DNA from: Metallyticus violacea
Taxonomy: Eukaryota > Arthropoda > Insecta > Mantodea > Metallyticidae
Assembly (NCBI GenBank): GCA_030762175.1
Contig: CM060830.1
Span: 48,809,501 to 48,873,500, forward strand
Length of the DNA: 64,000 nucleotides
Reading direction: 5' to 3'
In this document: positions 21,936 through 32,530 of the stretch, piece by piece
How the letters are laid out: each line of letters starts with the position of its first letter
Numbering within the stretch: the first letter of the stretch is position 1
Translations under genes and position numbers: made by a program
The notes under the pieces: model-generated
What the model saw: only the letters and a program-made list of their open reading frames with translations
What the model was told of the DNA's origin: nothing
Database searches by the model: none

Positions 21936-22645
21936 AATGTTCTGTGCCAGTGGTAAATATGTTCAAGTTTTCTTTCTTAAGGATGCATATTTAAAGTCTT
22001 TAAGTATTTAATTTTCAATTCCTTTATGTTCTAAATCAGTGGTAATTTTATACAAAAATTAAATTCTGAAGCGTATCAGTGAATGCACTATTTTATTTCA
22101 ATTGGTGCTAATGGCAACAACGCTTATGCAATACACTGCTGAACAATTACAGAAAAGTTAAAAGATTTTCTGGTTTCGACTTCAGGAAAGAAAAGAAAAT
22201 TGAGGCGTACTTCCATTAAGAAGAGATATGGACCATGTTATTGACTCTGCATTTCTGATACAAGATTAACTTCTTGTATAATCTCAGATGAAATTTCAAT
22301 AACGCTTCCCCCACCTTCTTTCAAAACATACAGTGTATTTCAAAAGTAATGCATTTGTTGGAAAATTTTAGAAAAAAATGCAAAGTCAAGTCTTATTTCT
22401 TAAAGGGTAATTTTATGGATACCAAATCTTTCCTTAGTAGTTACATGAGCTATGGCGTCATTGAAGAATTTTTAAATATGATTTTATGATATACTTTACA
22501 ATTTCTAATCCTTCCATCATTCTGCACCTTAATTTTAATACAGAAACATGTGTTAATATCATAGCAATATTTTTGTCATAGTAACATAAGCTTGTTTATA
22601 CATGTGTTAGGCCTTGAGCTTGGAAAGCAATTTAATCAGAGTATA
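21936..22645. other. Unassigned AT-rich stretch
   Basis: Nothing recognised. A 'TTTCAAAAGTAATGCAT' string near 22,338 resembles a mariner end, but no partner was found. Confidence 0.4.
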
Positions 22646-22647
22646 TA

Positions 22648-23547
22648 CATAGGGTGACAAAAAATGTATACACACTTCAAGCAAAGAAAAAAACCTGGTT
22701 AACATAACACAACTGAATTCACACAAACAGAAAATGATGAGCATTAACCATCTTAGACTTTTACAGTTACAACAGTTGCTCCAAATGCTCGCTATCGGTG
22801 TCGATACGCTTCTGAGTACGTTGAACCGCTGATTGAGCAACGTTTGCGAAAGTGTCCTCAGCGATTGCAGCACATATCGTTTCAATTTCTTCCCGAAGTG
22901 CTGCCAGTGTAGCTGGTTTTCTACAGTATACAACATCCTTAAGAGTTCCCCATAGGTAAAAGTTCAACGGAGTGAGATCCGGAGAAGCTATGGAAACTCA
23001 ATCGAACCTCCTCGTCCTATCCAGTGCCTTGGGTACAGTGCGCGGGGCTTGTTGCTGTGTAAGGTCTCCCAGATCTGCCCATGTGAACATCGCATACGGT
23101 ACCACGAGTCTCAAATTTGTCTCGAATGCGTGCAGTTGTTACTCTCGTTGGAGTTCTGTTCTGTACACACGTCTCCCATTGCCTTTGAACTTCAACAACA
23201 TTCTCGGTTTTCCAATACAACTTCAAATTTGCTTTCCACTGTTCAAACGATAGTCTTGGCTCCATTTTGTTGTACCAACGCTAGCATAACGTAATGCGAG
23301 TCACATCTGTTTACAGAACATCATACGATAATCTTGGCTTCATTTGTTCATTGTTAATTTACGATAATCTTGGTTTCATTTGTTAATTGTTGATTTACAT
23401 GTCACATAGCAACGCTATCAAAATGTATGAGAGTCACATCTGTTTGCAGAACATCATACTACACATTACTGCTGTTTTTCGGTTCAATTTTGAAATATAT
23501 TAAATAGACATCTACTGTAAAAGTGTGTGTACATTTTTCGCGAGTTC
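22648..23547 (-). mobile_element. DD41D-type transposon, internally deleted copy
   Basis: Same family as 52,633-54,039. The left end 'CATAGGGTGACAAAAAATG' is preceded by TA (22,646-22,647). The right end is decayed, with TA at 23,548-23,549. Only 900 bp remain against 1,407 bp in the long copy. On the minus strand the N-terminal frame (23,017-23,265, 'SFEQWKANLKLYWKTENVVE') is joined to the C-terminal frame (22,767-22,967, 'NFYLWGTLKDVVYCRKPATL'). The region carrying the first two catalytic Asp is gone. A 30-bp piece near 23,320-23,385 ('GATAATCTTGG-TTCATTTG') is also duplicated. Confidence 0.9.
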
Positions 23548-23549
23548 TA

Positions 23550-26340
23550 ATTTTGAGTGTGCATGTCACCAAAAGTACTGTTCTATTTGCATTCTCCTAA
23601 AGATATTCTGCATAAATAAAGGAACAATTAAGTTAAATACAACCCAAGAACATATGTTGCTACTTTTTTAATAAATCAAGCAGCTATCAAGTATGTGTAT
23701 GCAACCGAATCCTTAATAACAATTATTACCGAATGTTAGCATTCCAAAACATTTCGTATTGACGCTAAAGTCAGCGGGTTTGCGTTTGCTTTTTATGTTA
23801 TCATCAGTGGTGGCTCGTGCACATTTTAGTTGATGGAGCAAAACTTATAAAAATAATATGGCCTAGAATCCACGAACGTGAATTTATCACAATGATCTGG
23901 GGGGAAAAAACATAACAGCAACTATGCACACTTTCACTTTTCTAGGAAATGTGTTTGCTCAAACGTAATTTTATGAACCGGCATTCAATTTTTATTTGAT
24001 TAAAATATTCATTACACATTTAAATAATTCACCTCCACATAAGTTTCTTGCATTTCATATTTTTGTTAATGGTTTCGTCACGTACTGTTGTTCAAAAACA
24101 AGAATTAATGTCAGGAATAATATAAATACTTAAGATGCAGCAGTATATTTAAATAACTGTCCATGACATTTTTTTTTTCTTTTTCATCGTGACAGTGCAT
24201 TAAGCTGTTCAACAGGTCTGTGAGAAGAAGTGCCAACATGAACCTCCTCTCACTAATCATTAAGATATACACATATTTATGATAATGTTGGTACTTTTTA
24301 AAACATAATGTTGTTTAAAGATGCATTAATTGAGTTGCCCTAAAGGTTTCTTATAGTTTAGATTCCTTATAGGTCATTGACACAAAAAGACAAAAAGCTA
24401 ATGGGAAGCAATAACGTTAACCTCACGACATAGCGCTTAGGGAAGCTCCTCTTGCATGGGCTACGGCAGGGAGGACAGGCTCAGTGCGCATGTCCGTCGA
24501 AAGTGCACAGATTCCGCGTGCCCTTCGTGAAACTTCACTGTGACACCCCTCTCATCAGCTCTAACCAAACCAAAACATTCTGCAAGAGAACGGTCCTGGT
24601 AGGAATGGAACCCAAGACTCTGTGACTTATCCACCTCAGACACTACACGTGTTCAACATCCCCGAAAGTACTAAAATAATGGAGGAACAAAACAAAGATG
24701 CTGAAATATTTTCAAACGGTAACCTCTAAACGATTGTAGCAGTGCTTGTTGAATGTCTACTAGAAAGCAGCTAAGAGAGCTTGCAAGGCATTTCTCTACA
24801 CTGGGTAGTGTTTACGCTGAAATCAAAAAAATAAACAGTTTCTTTTTGCTTGCTTTTATTTGAATAATACCTGCCATCGATAAACACATCCTCCAAACCT
24901 CATTTAATGAATATTCTTGTTTTCATTTTGTTTGTTTCTTAAATATTTTATCTTAAAATCCATATAAATTAAATTAGGAAAAAAGTGTCATTGTAATATT
25001 GAAATTATTTTCATTAACAAATGTTACCTATCTTAAATAAATCATTACTTTAGATCTATAATTAATATGTATAAGTTAGATTCACATCTTGTGTTATTCG
25101 TTTAACTCTATATAAATTAACGGTGCATTATTTAAATTTTAACCGTGTTGGTTGAGCCGAAAGCAAGGCTTTTAAAATAGTTTCAAACCCCAACTAGAGC
25201 AAATATTTCATATAAAAAGTATGTAACGACATACGCTTGATAAACAAGAGAGGTTGTTATTTGAATGTGTCAGGCAATATCAACAAGGCCGGCGATGCAA
25301 TAAATACGATCAAATGTTATGCAATGACTCAATTTAGATGTTAGTTTTATTCGATGAGAGGGTAGGCGGAAAATAGTTACGAAAGTTTAAAACCCACTCA
25401 GCTGTACAAAATAAAGCAGCATTCTTTTGTCTACTAAAAATACCATATAGAATGGTTCGTTCATTTATATGTAGGTACGTTTCTGTTAACGCGCCAAAAG
25501 CAAGATATAATTAATCCGCCATAGACTGTCATTATGCCATCACCAGAGCTCGGAAGTTAGGCAAAAAATTTCTTTTCTATCTGGGTGGATATATTTAAGC
25601 GTTAGATAGAAATGAACATGTTTCCGTATTTGGAATTAGTAGAGAAGTTTTATTTTGCCTGTTTTGGTTTGTATTGCCTATTTTAAGGTTTAAAACTTTT
25701 TTGCCTCTTTTGGATCGTTATGGATTTTTTACAATTATTTCCGTATTTTAAAAAGCACATAAAGAATTTCAGTATATATAAGTGAAAAAGTTATTAAAAC
25801 TAAATAGCATGGCTCTTTAAATAGCAGAGCATTCATAAGTGAAAGAAACGCGCGGTTATCTCGGACATACAAATACCAGAAAATAGGATGATAGAAGTAC
25901 TGTCGTTGTGAATAGTCCTGGCGAATGACGTATCGATCTGCGTGAGACAATTCTAGAAAATTTGTGGTTGGGGTAACTTTTCAGCTGCATAAAAATAACA
26001 AACAATTGCAAGCGAGAAAGATGAGAGTGGTATAGCTGCGCAATAAACCGTCCCTACAATGTTTTCAGTACGGAAGTAAGAGAGATAACATAAGAGAGAG
26101 TAACATAAAATGAACTCGACCTGAAACCATTGAGCGCCTTTACCTTTAATACATCTTGTTGTCGCTTGTAGCCAAGAGAAGTAAGATTAAGTACTTTGTT
26201 TATGTGATAAAGAAATTAATAAGTACCTTAATTGCTATTTTCACTAATAATGCGTGATATTACTCTATTTTCACGTTTAATAAACGCCTGGGTTTAATTC
26301 TATTTCTGCCTATTTTCTGTATTTTAAGTGCCTTTTTGCC
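23550..26340. other. Unassigned stretch
   Basis: Long AT-rich region with no gene or known repeat. 24,430-24,660 is GC-richer. On its minus strand, 'GGTTCCATTCCTACCAGGA' after 'GTGGATAAGTCACAGAG' is faintly tRNA-like, so it may be an old SINE, but I cannot assign a family. Confidence 0.35.
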
Positions 26341-26344
26341 TCCC

Positions 26345-27210
26345 TGTTTTAACCAAAATAATGACTGAGGATAATTTGCTGCAAAATGTACTCTTTGGCG
26401 ATGAGGCCACCTTCCACACATATGGCGGCACAGCGTGGCAGACCGCCATGGGTGGCCGAGGTCGTTAAGGCGCGAACTCGTGAGCGAGAGCTCTGGGGTT
26501 CGAATCCCACCAGGACCGTCCTCCCTGACTGGGTTTTCCAGGTTTTCCTCATTCCTCATAAATAGCAAACGCCGAAGAGGTACCCTAAAATTAGGCCTGG
26601 AACGTTTCCTTCCTTAAAAAAATCCTTTCCCAATTTATCATTTCATCTCATGTATCATCAGTGTCCATCGCCTGTGGTGCCTCTGTAGCAAAAACGGGCG
26701 TTAAACACTGTTAATTCATTCATTCACAGCGTGGCAGATGAACAGACAAATGAGATCCTCGAATGGAAACGAAACATCCCAAAGGTCAATGTGGGTTGAC
26801 GATCACAAAGTCTAAGATGCATGTATCATTCTTCTTCACAGAAGTCAGAGTCATGGGAATGTATCTTGAAATGCTGCAGTTCTTCCTTCAATCACAACTT
26901 CATTTTGGAGACGGTGGTTTTCCAACAGGATGGAACATCCTCTCATTTAGAGAATATCATATTTCCACGCAGGTGATTTGGGTCCAACGTTCTCCTGATC
27001 TCACATCTCTTGACTTTCTTGCATGTGGATACTTATAGTAACAAGTACAAAGTCAATATCAACTCCATTGACCTTTTAAAGTTGCGGTTCTCAACACAAC
27101 ATCTGCAATGGTTTTCGAGAAGTGCTGGAGTTATGTGTGGAAAAGCTGGGAGGTCAGGTGGAATAGACTCAGATGGATTAAGTGTTATATCCACTGTATT
27201 GGTTTGAATT
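26345..27210 (+). pseudogene. Tc1/mariner-type transposase relic, interrupted by a SINE
   Basis: Left of the SINE the frame reads 'LFGDEATFHTYGGTAWQ', with the first acidic residue in 'DEATFH'. Right of it the transposase resumes with 'TAWQMNRQM', then 'SKMHVSFFFTEVRVMGMYLE' (about 26,815-26,870), 'VFQQDGTSSHLENI' (second Asp, about 26,912-26,953) and 'QRSPDLTSLDFLACGYL' (third Asp, about 26,986-27,037). Stops and frameshifts separate the blocks. No terminal repeats were found. Confidence 0.8.
26443..26724 (+). mobile_element. tRNA-derived SINE (family A) with perfect target duplication
   Basis: The A-box-like 'TGGCCGAGGTCG' starts at 26,453 and the B box 'GGTTCGAATCC' spans 26,497-26,507. 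The 282-bp body ends in 'AACGGGCGTTAAACACTG'. It is flanked by the 14-bp direct repeat CACAGCGTGGCAGA at 26,429-26,442 and 26,725-26,738, and removing the SINE and one repeat restores continuity of the transposase around it. The duplication fits LINE-type target-primed insertion. Confidence 0.95.
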
Positions 27211-27214
27211 TTAT

Positions 27215-28255
27215 ATTTTGTTCACAAGAATTGATCGATTTTATAACCACCCTTTATTATTACGATAAAGATGCACCTTCTGCTGCTGTTACTACTAAAA
27301 ACATATCCTACCACTGCAGGGCCTCCTTTGGATGAAGGCAAACTTAAAAACTTTTGCTTTTGGACCGTAAACTATTCCAAATATTTTTTCATGAGATTGT
27401 TTTTGAATTTGTTTCGTGAGTAACAATTTTCTAAAATGAAACACTTAATTAGTAACTCTAGTACCAGTCACTAACATAAATATCAGCAAAATTCTTTCAG
27501 AACCTTATGAGCAATAGAGGATATATATACACACAGAACGATTATTTTATCTTGTTCCCTTAAAGACAGGTGCAATCAGATATTGCAGATATTTAAAGTA
27601 AAAGTACATATTGTGTCCTCGGTGTTTAATTTTCACATTTTAGAGCAAGCTATGTTGACTGGCTTAATCAATAGATCCGCAAAAAGCTTTGGACACGCAG
27701 CCATAACAGACCGAGTTCAAATCCTGATCGATATTAAATGGGTTTTAGAAAGATCTTTTTTTTTTCTCTGTCTCTCTTTCATATGCCTCCGAGGTAACGC
27801 ATTTCAAATGAACCACTTCACTTTTTCATAATGCCAACCTATGAACTATTTATTATGCGGCGGATAAGATAGATGGCATCTGCAAACGTTCGCAATATTC
27901 GCGGTTTTTTTCCCCTCTTCATGCGAAGTGGAAGGTATTAATTCATATTATGGAAATGCTGCTGGAACTATTATGCCCACGTTAGCTAAGGGTTAGTGAA
28001 GATTGCGGTCAAAGTCCAGAAATGTCATGTGCTTGCGTGCATATCATAAGAGGTTATAATACCAGAATAAGTTATACAAAGCAACAGAGGCATTGGTTGA
28101 ATAAGGTTGCTGATATAAAACTGTTCATTTTTCAACGTAACTCGCTTCTAAATTTAACATGTTGCATATCTTTTCATGAGCCCCTGAAAACCAGCAACAT
28201 ACAATTAGTTTACTGTTTGAGGAAAGTGAAAAAAATAAAAAAAGGAAAAAAATCA
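27215..28255. other. Unassigned stretch
   Basis: No gene. 27,655-27,740 ends in 'GAGTTCAAATCCTGATCG', which resembles a B box, but no A box or tail supports a SINE call. Confidence 0.4.
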
Positions 28256-28257
28256 CC

Positions 28258-29465
28258 CGAAGAAAGGTGTTCAAAAAGTTCTCGACTTAACTGAGAGATG
28301 TAGTGAAGATAGTCAATCAATGATGTTGTTAAGTATCATCCTCTAGATGGCGCGCTGTAAAGTTTTAGACTTGTAAGTGTGGTCACTTGTTTGTGACGAT
28401 CGTGTAAACAAACTGCTGTTAACATTTTCTACAAAAAAAGATAAAAGTGAAATACCAGCTGTGATAAATACTTGAACGGTTTAATCCCAGCGGAAATACA
28501 TTCCTTCCCTTAGTTTTCGATCATTAAAAAGTGGGCTACTGAAAATATACGTGGTCATACATCCATCCAAGACGATGAGCTCTCAGAGCGTTCCAAAACT
28601 TCAAGACCGACGAGATTGTGACAAAAATTCTCAATGCCGTACTCAACAATCGCGGATTGAAGGTACGCGAGTTGACTGACATTGTAAATACATCGATAGA
28701 CCGCTATATTTTACAAGAAGATTTTTGGGTATGAGAAAGCTTGCCGCTCGATGGGTGCCGCGTTTGTTAACAATGGATCAAACACGCATTCCAATGAACA
28801 TTTCTCAATATTTAAATGCAATAGTTTCTTCGAAGTTTCATAACAATAGATGGAACATGGATTCATCGCTACATGCCAAGAGATGAAGGAGCAAATAATG
28901 GGTGGCAACAGGTGAAAGTGCACCAAAGAAAGCAAAAACGGCTCCGTCTGCAGGAAAGTTATGGTTATGATTTTCTGGGATCCTCATGGTTTGGTTCTCG
29001 TAGACTTTCTTCAGAAGAGCAGAACTATCACCGGGGAGTATTACGCTTCACTCCTGGACCAACTGAAGGATGATATTCAAGCTAAACCACAGCTTGAGAA
29101 GAAGAAAGTTCTGTTTCATCACGATAATGTGCCTTTAACCAGTCTGGGATTGTTGCTACAAAACCGCATGACTTCCAAGTGCTTATACGTTCGCCATATT
29201 CGCCGGATTTGGCTCCCAACGATTACTTTTTGTTCCCATACCTGAAGAAATGTCTGGGTGAACGAAGATTAACGTCAAATGATTAGATTGAAGCTGAGAC
29301 AGACGTTTATTTTTCACAGATGCACAAATATTATTTTACTGAGGTTATTAAAAAATTTCAAAGTCGTTGGACTAAATGTGTCGATTTAAAACTGAAAATG
29401 TTGAGAAAAAATCCTTTAAATTTAGTGTTTTCTGGGTGAGGCCAAAATTTTTAGAACACCCCTCG
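28258..29465 (+). mobile_element. mariner element, degenerate
   Basis: The left end reads 'GGTGTTCAAAAAGTTCTCGA' (from 28,265). The complement of the right end reads 'CGAGGGGTGTTCTAAAAATT'. The right end is next to TA-containing sequence, while the left target site is not preserved. The length is about 1.2 kb. It lies against another mariner scrap (29,466-29,720) and may have inserted into it. Confidence 0.8.
28600..29435 (+). pseudogene. Broken mariner transposase
   Basis: 'EIVTKILNAVLNNRGLKVRE' (about 28,612-28,671) and 'MRKLAARWVPRLLTMDQTRI' (about 28,732-28,790) belong to the DNA-binding half. 'TWIHRYMPR' (about 28,857) marks the first catalytic region. 'MVMIFWDPHGLVLVDF' and 'ITGEYYASLLDQLKDDIQ' run from 28,961, and 'VLFHHDNVPLTSL' (about 29,108-29,146) holds the second Asp. 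The third-Asp block is frame-shifted near 29,195-29,245. The typical 'GVF'-type spacing is broken by several indels. Confidence 0.85.
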
Positions 29466-29640
29466 AATATAGCCCTTCCGGAGGTATGAGGACCCGCATT
29501 GTCATGCAACAAAATTCCTATTTTAGCACTTCTTACGAATGCTGCACAAAATTTCGGCTGGAACAGGTCACTTTAGGGATAAACACGGTGAGCAGTATGC
29601 CTCTACAATACCAACATACTATTGGATTGAACTGGTAAGA
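29466..29640 (-). pseudogene. mariner transposase scrap
   Basis: On the minus strand 'AKIGILLHDNAGPHTSGRAI' (about 29,470-29,530) is the second catalytic block of a mariner transposase, preceded by 'WYCRGILLTVF'-like residues near 29,590-29,630. Its downstream half is missing at the junction with the adjacent plus-strand mariner. Confidence 0.65.
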
Positions 29641-29664
29641 CAGAGAAAAACTTTTCAATACTTT

Positions 29665-29815
29665 AGCCCTAACTATATACCCAGTAGTGGCGCCTTCGGG
29701 AGGAAATGATATGAGAGATACCGGACGGGCAGGTTAGGTACGGACTTATATGGAGTCCCTAATAATTTTCCAGATAGAACAACCCGATATTAGTGGTGCT
29801 CCCACCCTTTAATCT
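29665..29815. repeat. Interspersed repeat fragment (partner of 50,025-50,175)
   Basis: Shares 'GCCTTCGGGAGG', 'GATATGAGAGATACCGGACG' (partner 'GATGAGGTGAGGGACACACC') and 'GAGTCCCTAA' with the region after the SINE at 49.7-50.0 kb. Class unknown. Confidence 0.45.
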
Positions 29816-29970
29816 CCTCAGACTGCCACACCTGGTGCAAAATCCTTCATATTGCGCGAGTCACCGTCACACCGCACAGCACACTGCCTTGCATAGTACT
29901 TTCGAAATTGAAACAGAACCAATGGCATGAAATAACGTGAAACCATTCGTGAAACGTGAATTTCATTATA

Positions 29971-31258
29971 AGAGGGTAGGTCCATTAGCTTAAGTCCTAA
30001 CCATTTTCTAGGTATAATAAAGACAGAAACTATATTTCTTTTTTTCAATATAGTCGCTCTTTATTGCAATGTTCTTCTCACATCTTTGAATTAACATTTC
30101 AATTCCCTCCTCCAAAAAATAGTCAGAAGTGTTGTCTGCAAAATTAGCATAAACAGCATCCACCACTTCTTCATTACACTTATATTTCCTTCTTCGAAGG
30201 TCCTTCTTGAGTTTTGAGAAGAGGAAATGGTCACTGGGAATTAGATATGGCCTGTAGGGTGGATGGTCGATTCTCTTTAAGCCACATTTCTTCACAGGTT
30301 CCTCTGCAATAGAGCTGCATGCACAGGCGCGTGGTAGTGAAGATGGCGCACACCACCACTCAGCTTTCCTCGCCTTTTCTTTTTGATGGAAGCACGTGGT
30401 CTGTGCAGTAGGCCAGCATAGTACTCCCCATTTACTGTGGTGTTTCTCTCCTTGAAGTCGATGAAGAGTATTCCTTCACAGTCCCAAAAGAGTGTGGTCA
30501 TGGTCTTCTTGGTTGACTGAGTGATCTTGGCCTTTAGAGGCGGTGCTTCGCCAGATTAACGCCCCTCCATTGATTTTCTTCTGGACAAGGGATCACAGTA
30601 GAGAACCATAGTTTCATCTTCTAACAATGGCTTGCAGAATAACTATGTCGTTGCCACGTCAGAGCTCCAAAAATGCCTACAATAAAAGATTCGTTTCTGC
30701 TTTTGGACTGAGGAAAGAAGTCTAGGCATCCATTTTGCACTAACCTTATATGTTTAAATGTTCATGAATAATTCGAAGGACTGTTGTTTGAGAAAGGCAA
30801 AATTTTTCTGCCATTTCTGTAACTTTGAGCCACCGGTCTTCCATAATTTCTCCTTCCAAAAGAATATTTTCAGGAATGAGCACCTCCAAGGGCCGACCAG
30901 CACGCTCTTCGTCTTCAATACTTTCTCGACCCATTCGAAAAAGTTTGGCCATTTTTTTACGGTAGATTATGAGGGGGATGCTTCCCCATATACACCGTCC
31001 AATCGTTGTTTAATTTCATTTGGAGTAAGTCCTCCTTTTGTGAAGAACTTAATAACAGTTTGAAACTCTATTCTGAACATGTCGCACTCTTCTACACATA
31101 GCCTTCTCTCTGAAACTACATCTGAACAACTGAACACAGCGGAGCGGAGTTTACATCTGCGTTTATTTACTTAACAGATAAGGTATGACATCAGTTAAGG
31201 ATTTTGTGAAGGCAATAACTCTTATCGGTGAGGCCGGAAACTTATGGATCTATCTTCG
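29971..31258 (-). mobile_element. mariner element, full length but decayed
   Basis: The left end 'AGAGGGTAGGTCCATTAG' and the complement of the right end 'CGAAGATAGATCCATAAG' pair as terminal repeats. TA lies at 29,969-29,970 and 31,259-31,260. The length is 1,288 bp. The transposase on the minus strand covers nearly the whole element. Confidence 0.85.
30008..31080 (-). pseudogene. Broken mariner transposase
   Basis: Start ATG at 31,078-31,080 ('MFRIEFQTVIKFFTKGGLTP'), then 'GRESIEDEERAGRPLEV' in a shifted frame (30,746-30,952), 'EDETMVLYCDPLSRRKS' (first Asp region, about 30,580-30,640) and 'MTTLFWDCEGILFIDF' (from 30,501). The second catalytic block reads 'LHYHAPVHAALLQ' where 'HDNAPVH' is expected, so that Asp is lost. 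'PYRPYLIPSDHFLFSKLKK' (about 30,200-30,260) keeps the third Asp, and the end is 'CEKNIAIKSDYIEKKK'. At least two frameshifts are present. Confidence 0.9.
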
Positions 31259-31260
31259 TA

Positions 31261-32215
31261 CTTTTGCCTAAGACATTTGGTGAAACAACGCATAACAAAG
31301 GGCTGGCCCAAAGAATTTGATAATATGCTGTTCACTTTCCCAATCTTATGGCGCCATAAACTTTTTGCTCATTGACGATGGAGGATGTTTCCAGGGCTAC
31401 ATCTCGAGCTGGTAATGGTGCATTCGTCACATATGACAAGCCAGGATTGCTTATCGACCCCCTCTTCTTGGTAATAGGAGTGTATTTATTACATTGACAT
31501 AATGCAATAAAAATTCAACCTGTGCATGAATCCAAAGGACCGTACATAATTTTGAAATACACTAGGCCGCTCTAGCAGCACCTAGCTAGGAGTCAACACT
31601 TCCTCTGAAGATACTCGATGGAAATAGGTGATTTTTTATCGACTAGGCCACGACCTATAAATTCGGGAACTAAATCTTATTTGAAGGTCTGTTTGATTTG
31701 GTACAGTATTAGATATTTCACAATAAGTAATAAAACATGTACATTCACCAATAAAATAAGATAAAAATACACAAATAGAGGAGATACAAGGCCATTAAAT
31801 TATATATTTATATATGAAAAGTAAAGAATTCCCATTATGCATGACCCACGCCAGAATTTAACATATTTTGTTTCGCCACAACCTCCCATCCTGGTTATCA
31901 GCCTTTTTCATCCCTGAGCTGTCTCACTCACCAGGAATTTACCTAATATCTCCTCTCCTTCCTTGCCTGCTAACAGAGGTCAGCATGACCTTCTTCCTCT
32001 GTTCGATATGGTTTCTCACTCTGGATTCTGGATTCTCTACGACACTCCAAGATGTCCCATCAATGATTAGCAGTCCATAAATATATTCCCAAACAACCGA
32101 AACCATCACTGCACCAAAAGAAGAATATGTTCTGTAGGATGGTGTACTATGTATCGTAAACTGCTGCCAAACTATCAACGCCATTATATACTCTGCTAGC
32201 AGGAACTGTCAATGA
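31261..32215. other. Unassigned stretch
   Basis: No gene or repeat recognised. An 81-codon frame on the minus strand (31,939-32,184) has no family signature. Confidence 0.4.
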
Positions 32216-32530
32216 AAAGTTGAAAATGTGAGCTTGCACTCAATCGCAAAGGGGTCTTTCTTCTGTGTGATAATGCAAAACTACATAGATTCTTGTACAC
32301 ACACTTTAATTTGCAGACACGGGACAACAGAACATCAGTTTTATCTTTCGTTGGATTATCAGCAATTCCCATCATTTGTTGATCTGAAAACTGCACTCGA
32401 CGAATTTTTTGCATTCCGCCCTAAGAATTCTATCACAATGAAATTCAGTCTACAATCAAAATGCTCTATAGAGATTCTAACTATATTTAATACTACATTT
32501 TTTTTTCAAAATATGATGCTTTGAAATATC
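32216..32530 (+). pseudogene. mariner transposase C-terminal scrap
   Basis: 'RKGVFLLCDNAKLH' (about 32,243-32,287) is the second catalytic block. 'YLSLDYQQFPSFVDLKTALD' (about 32,341-32,400) covers a shortened third-Asp region, and 'EFFAFRPKN' is the C-terminal helix. The N-terminal half is missing. Confidence 0.6.

Noticed and set aside
22330..22400. String resembling a mariner terminal repeat
   Set aside because: No inverted partner and no transposase nearby.
31939..32184. 81-codon minus-strand frame
   Set aside because: No family signature; similar frames occur by chance.
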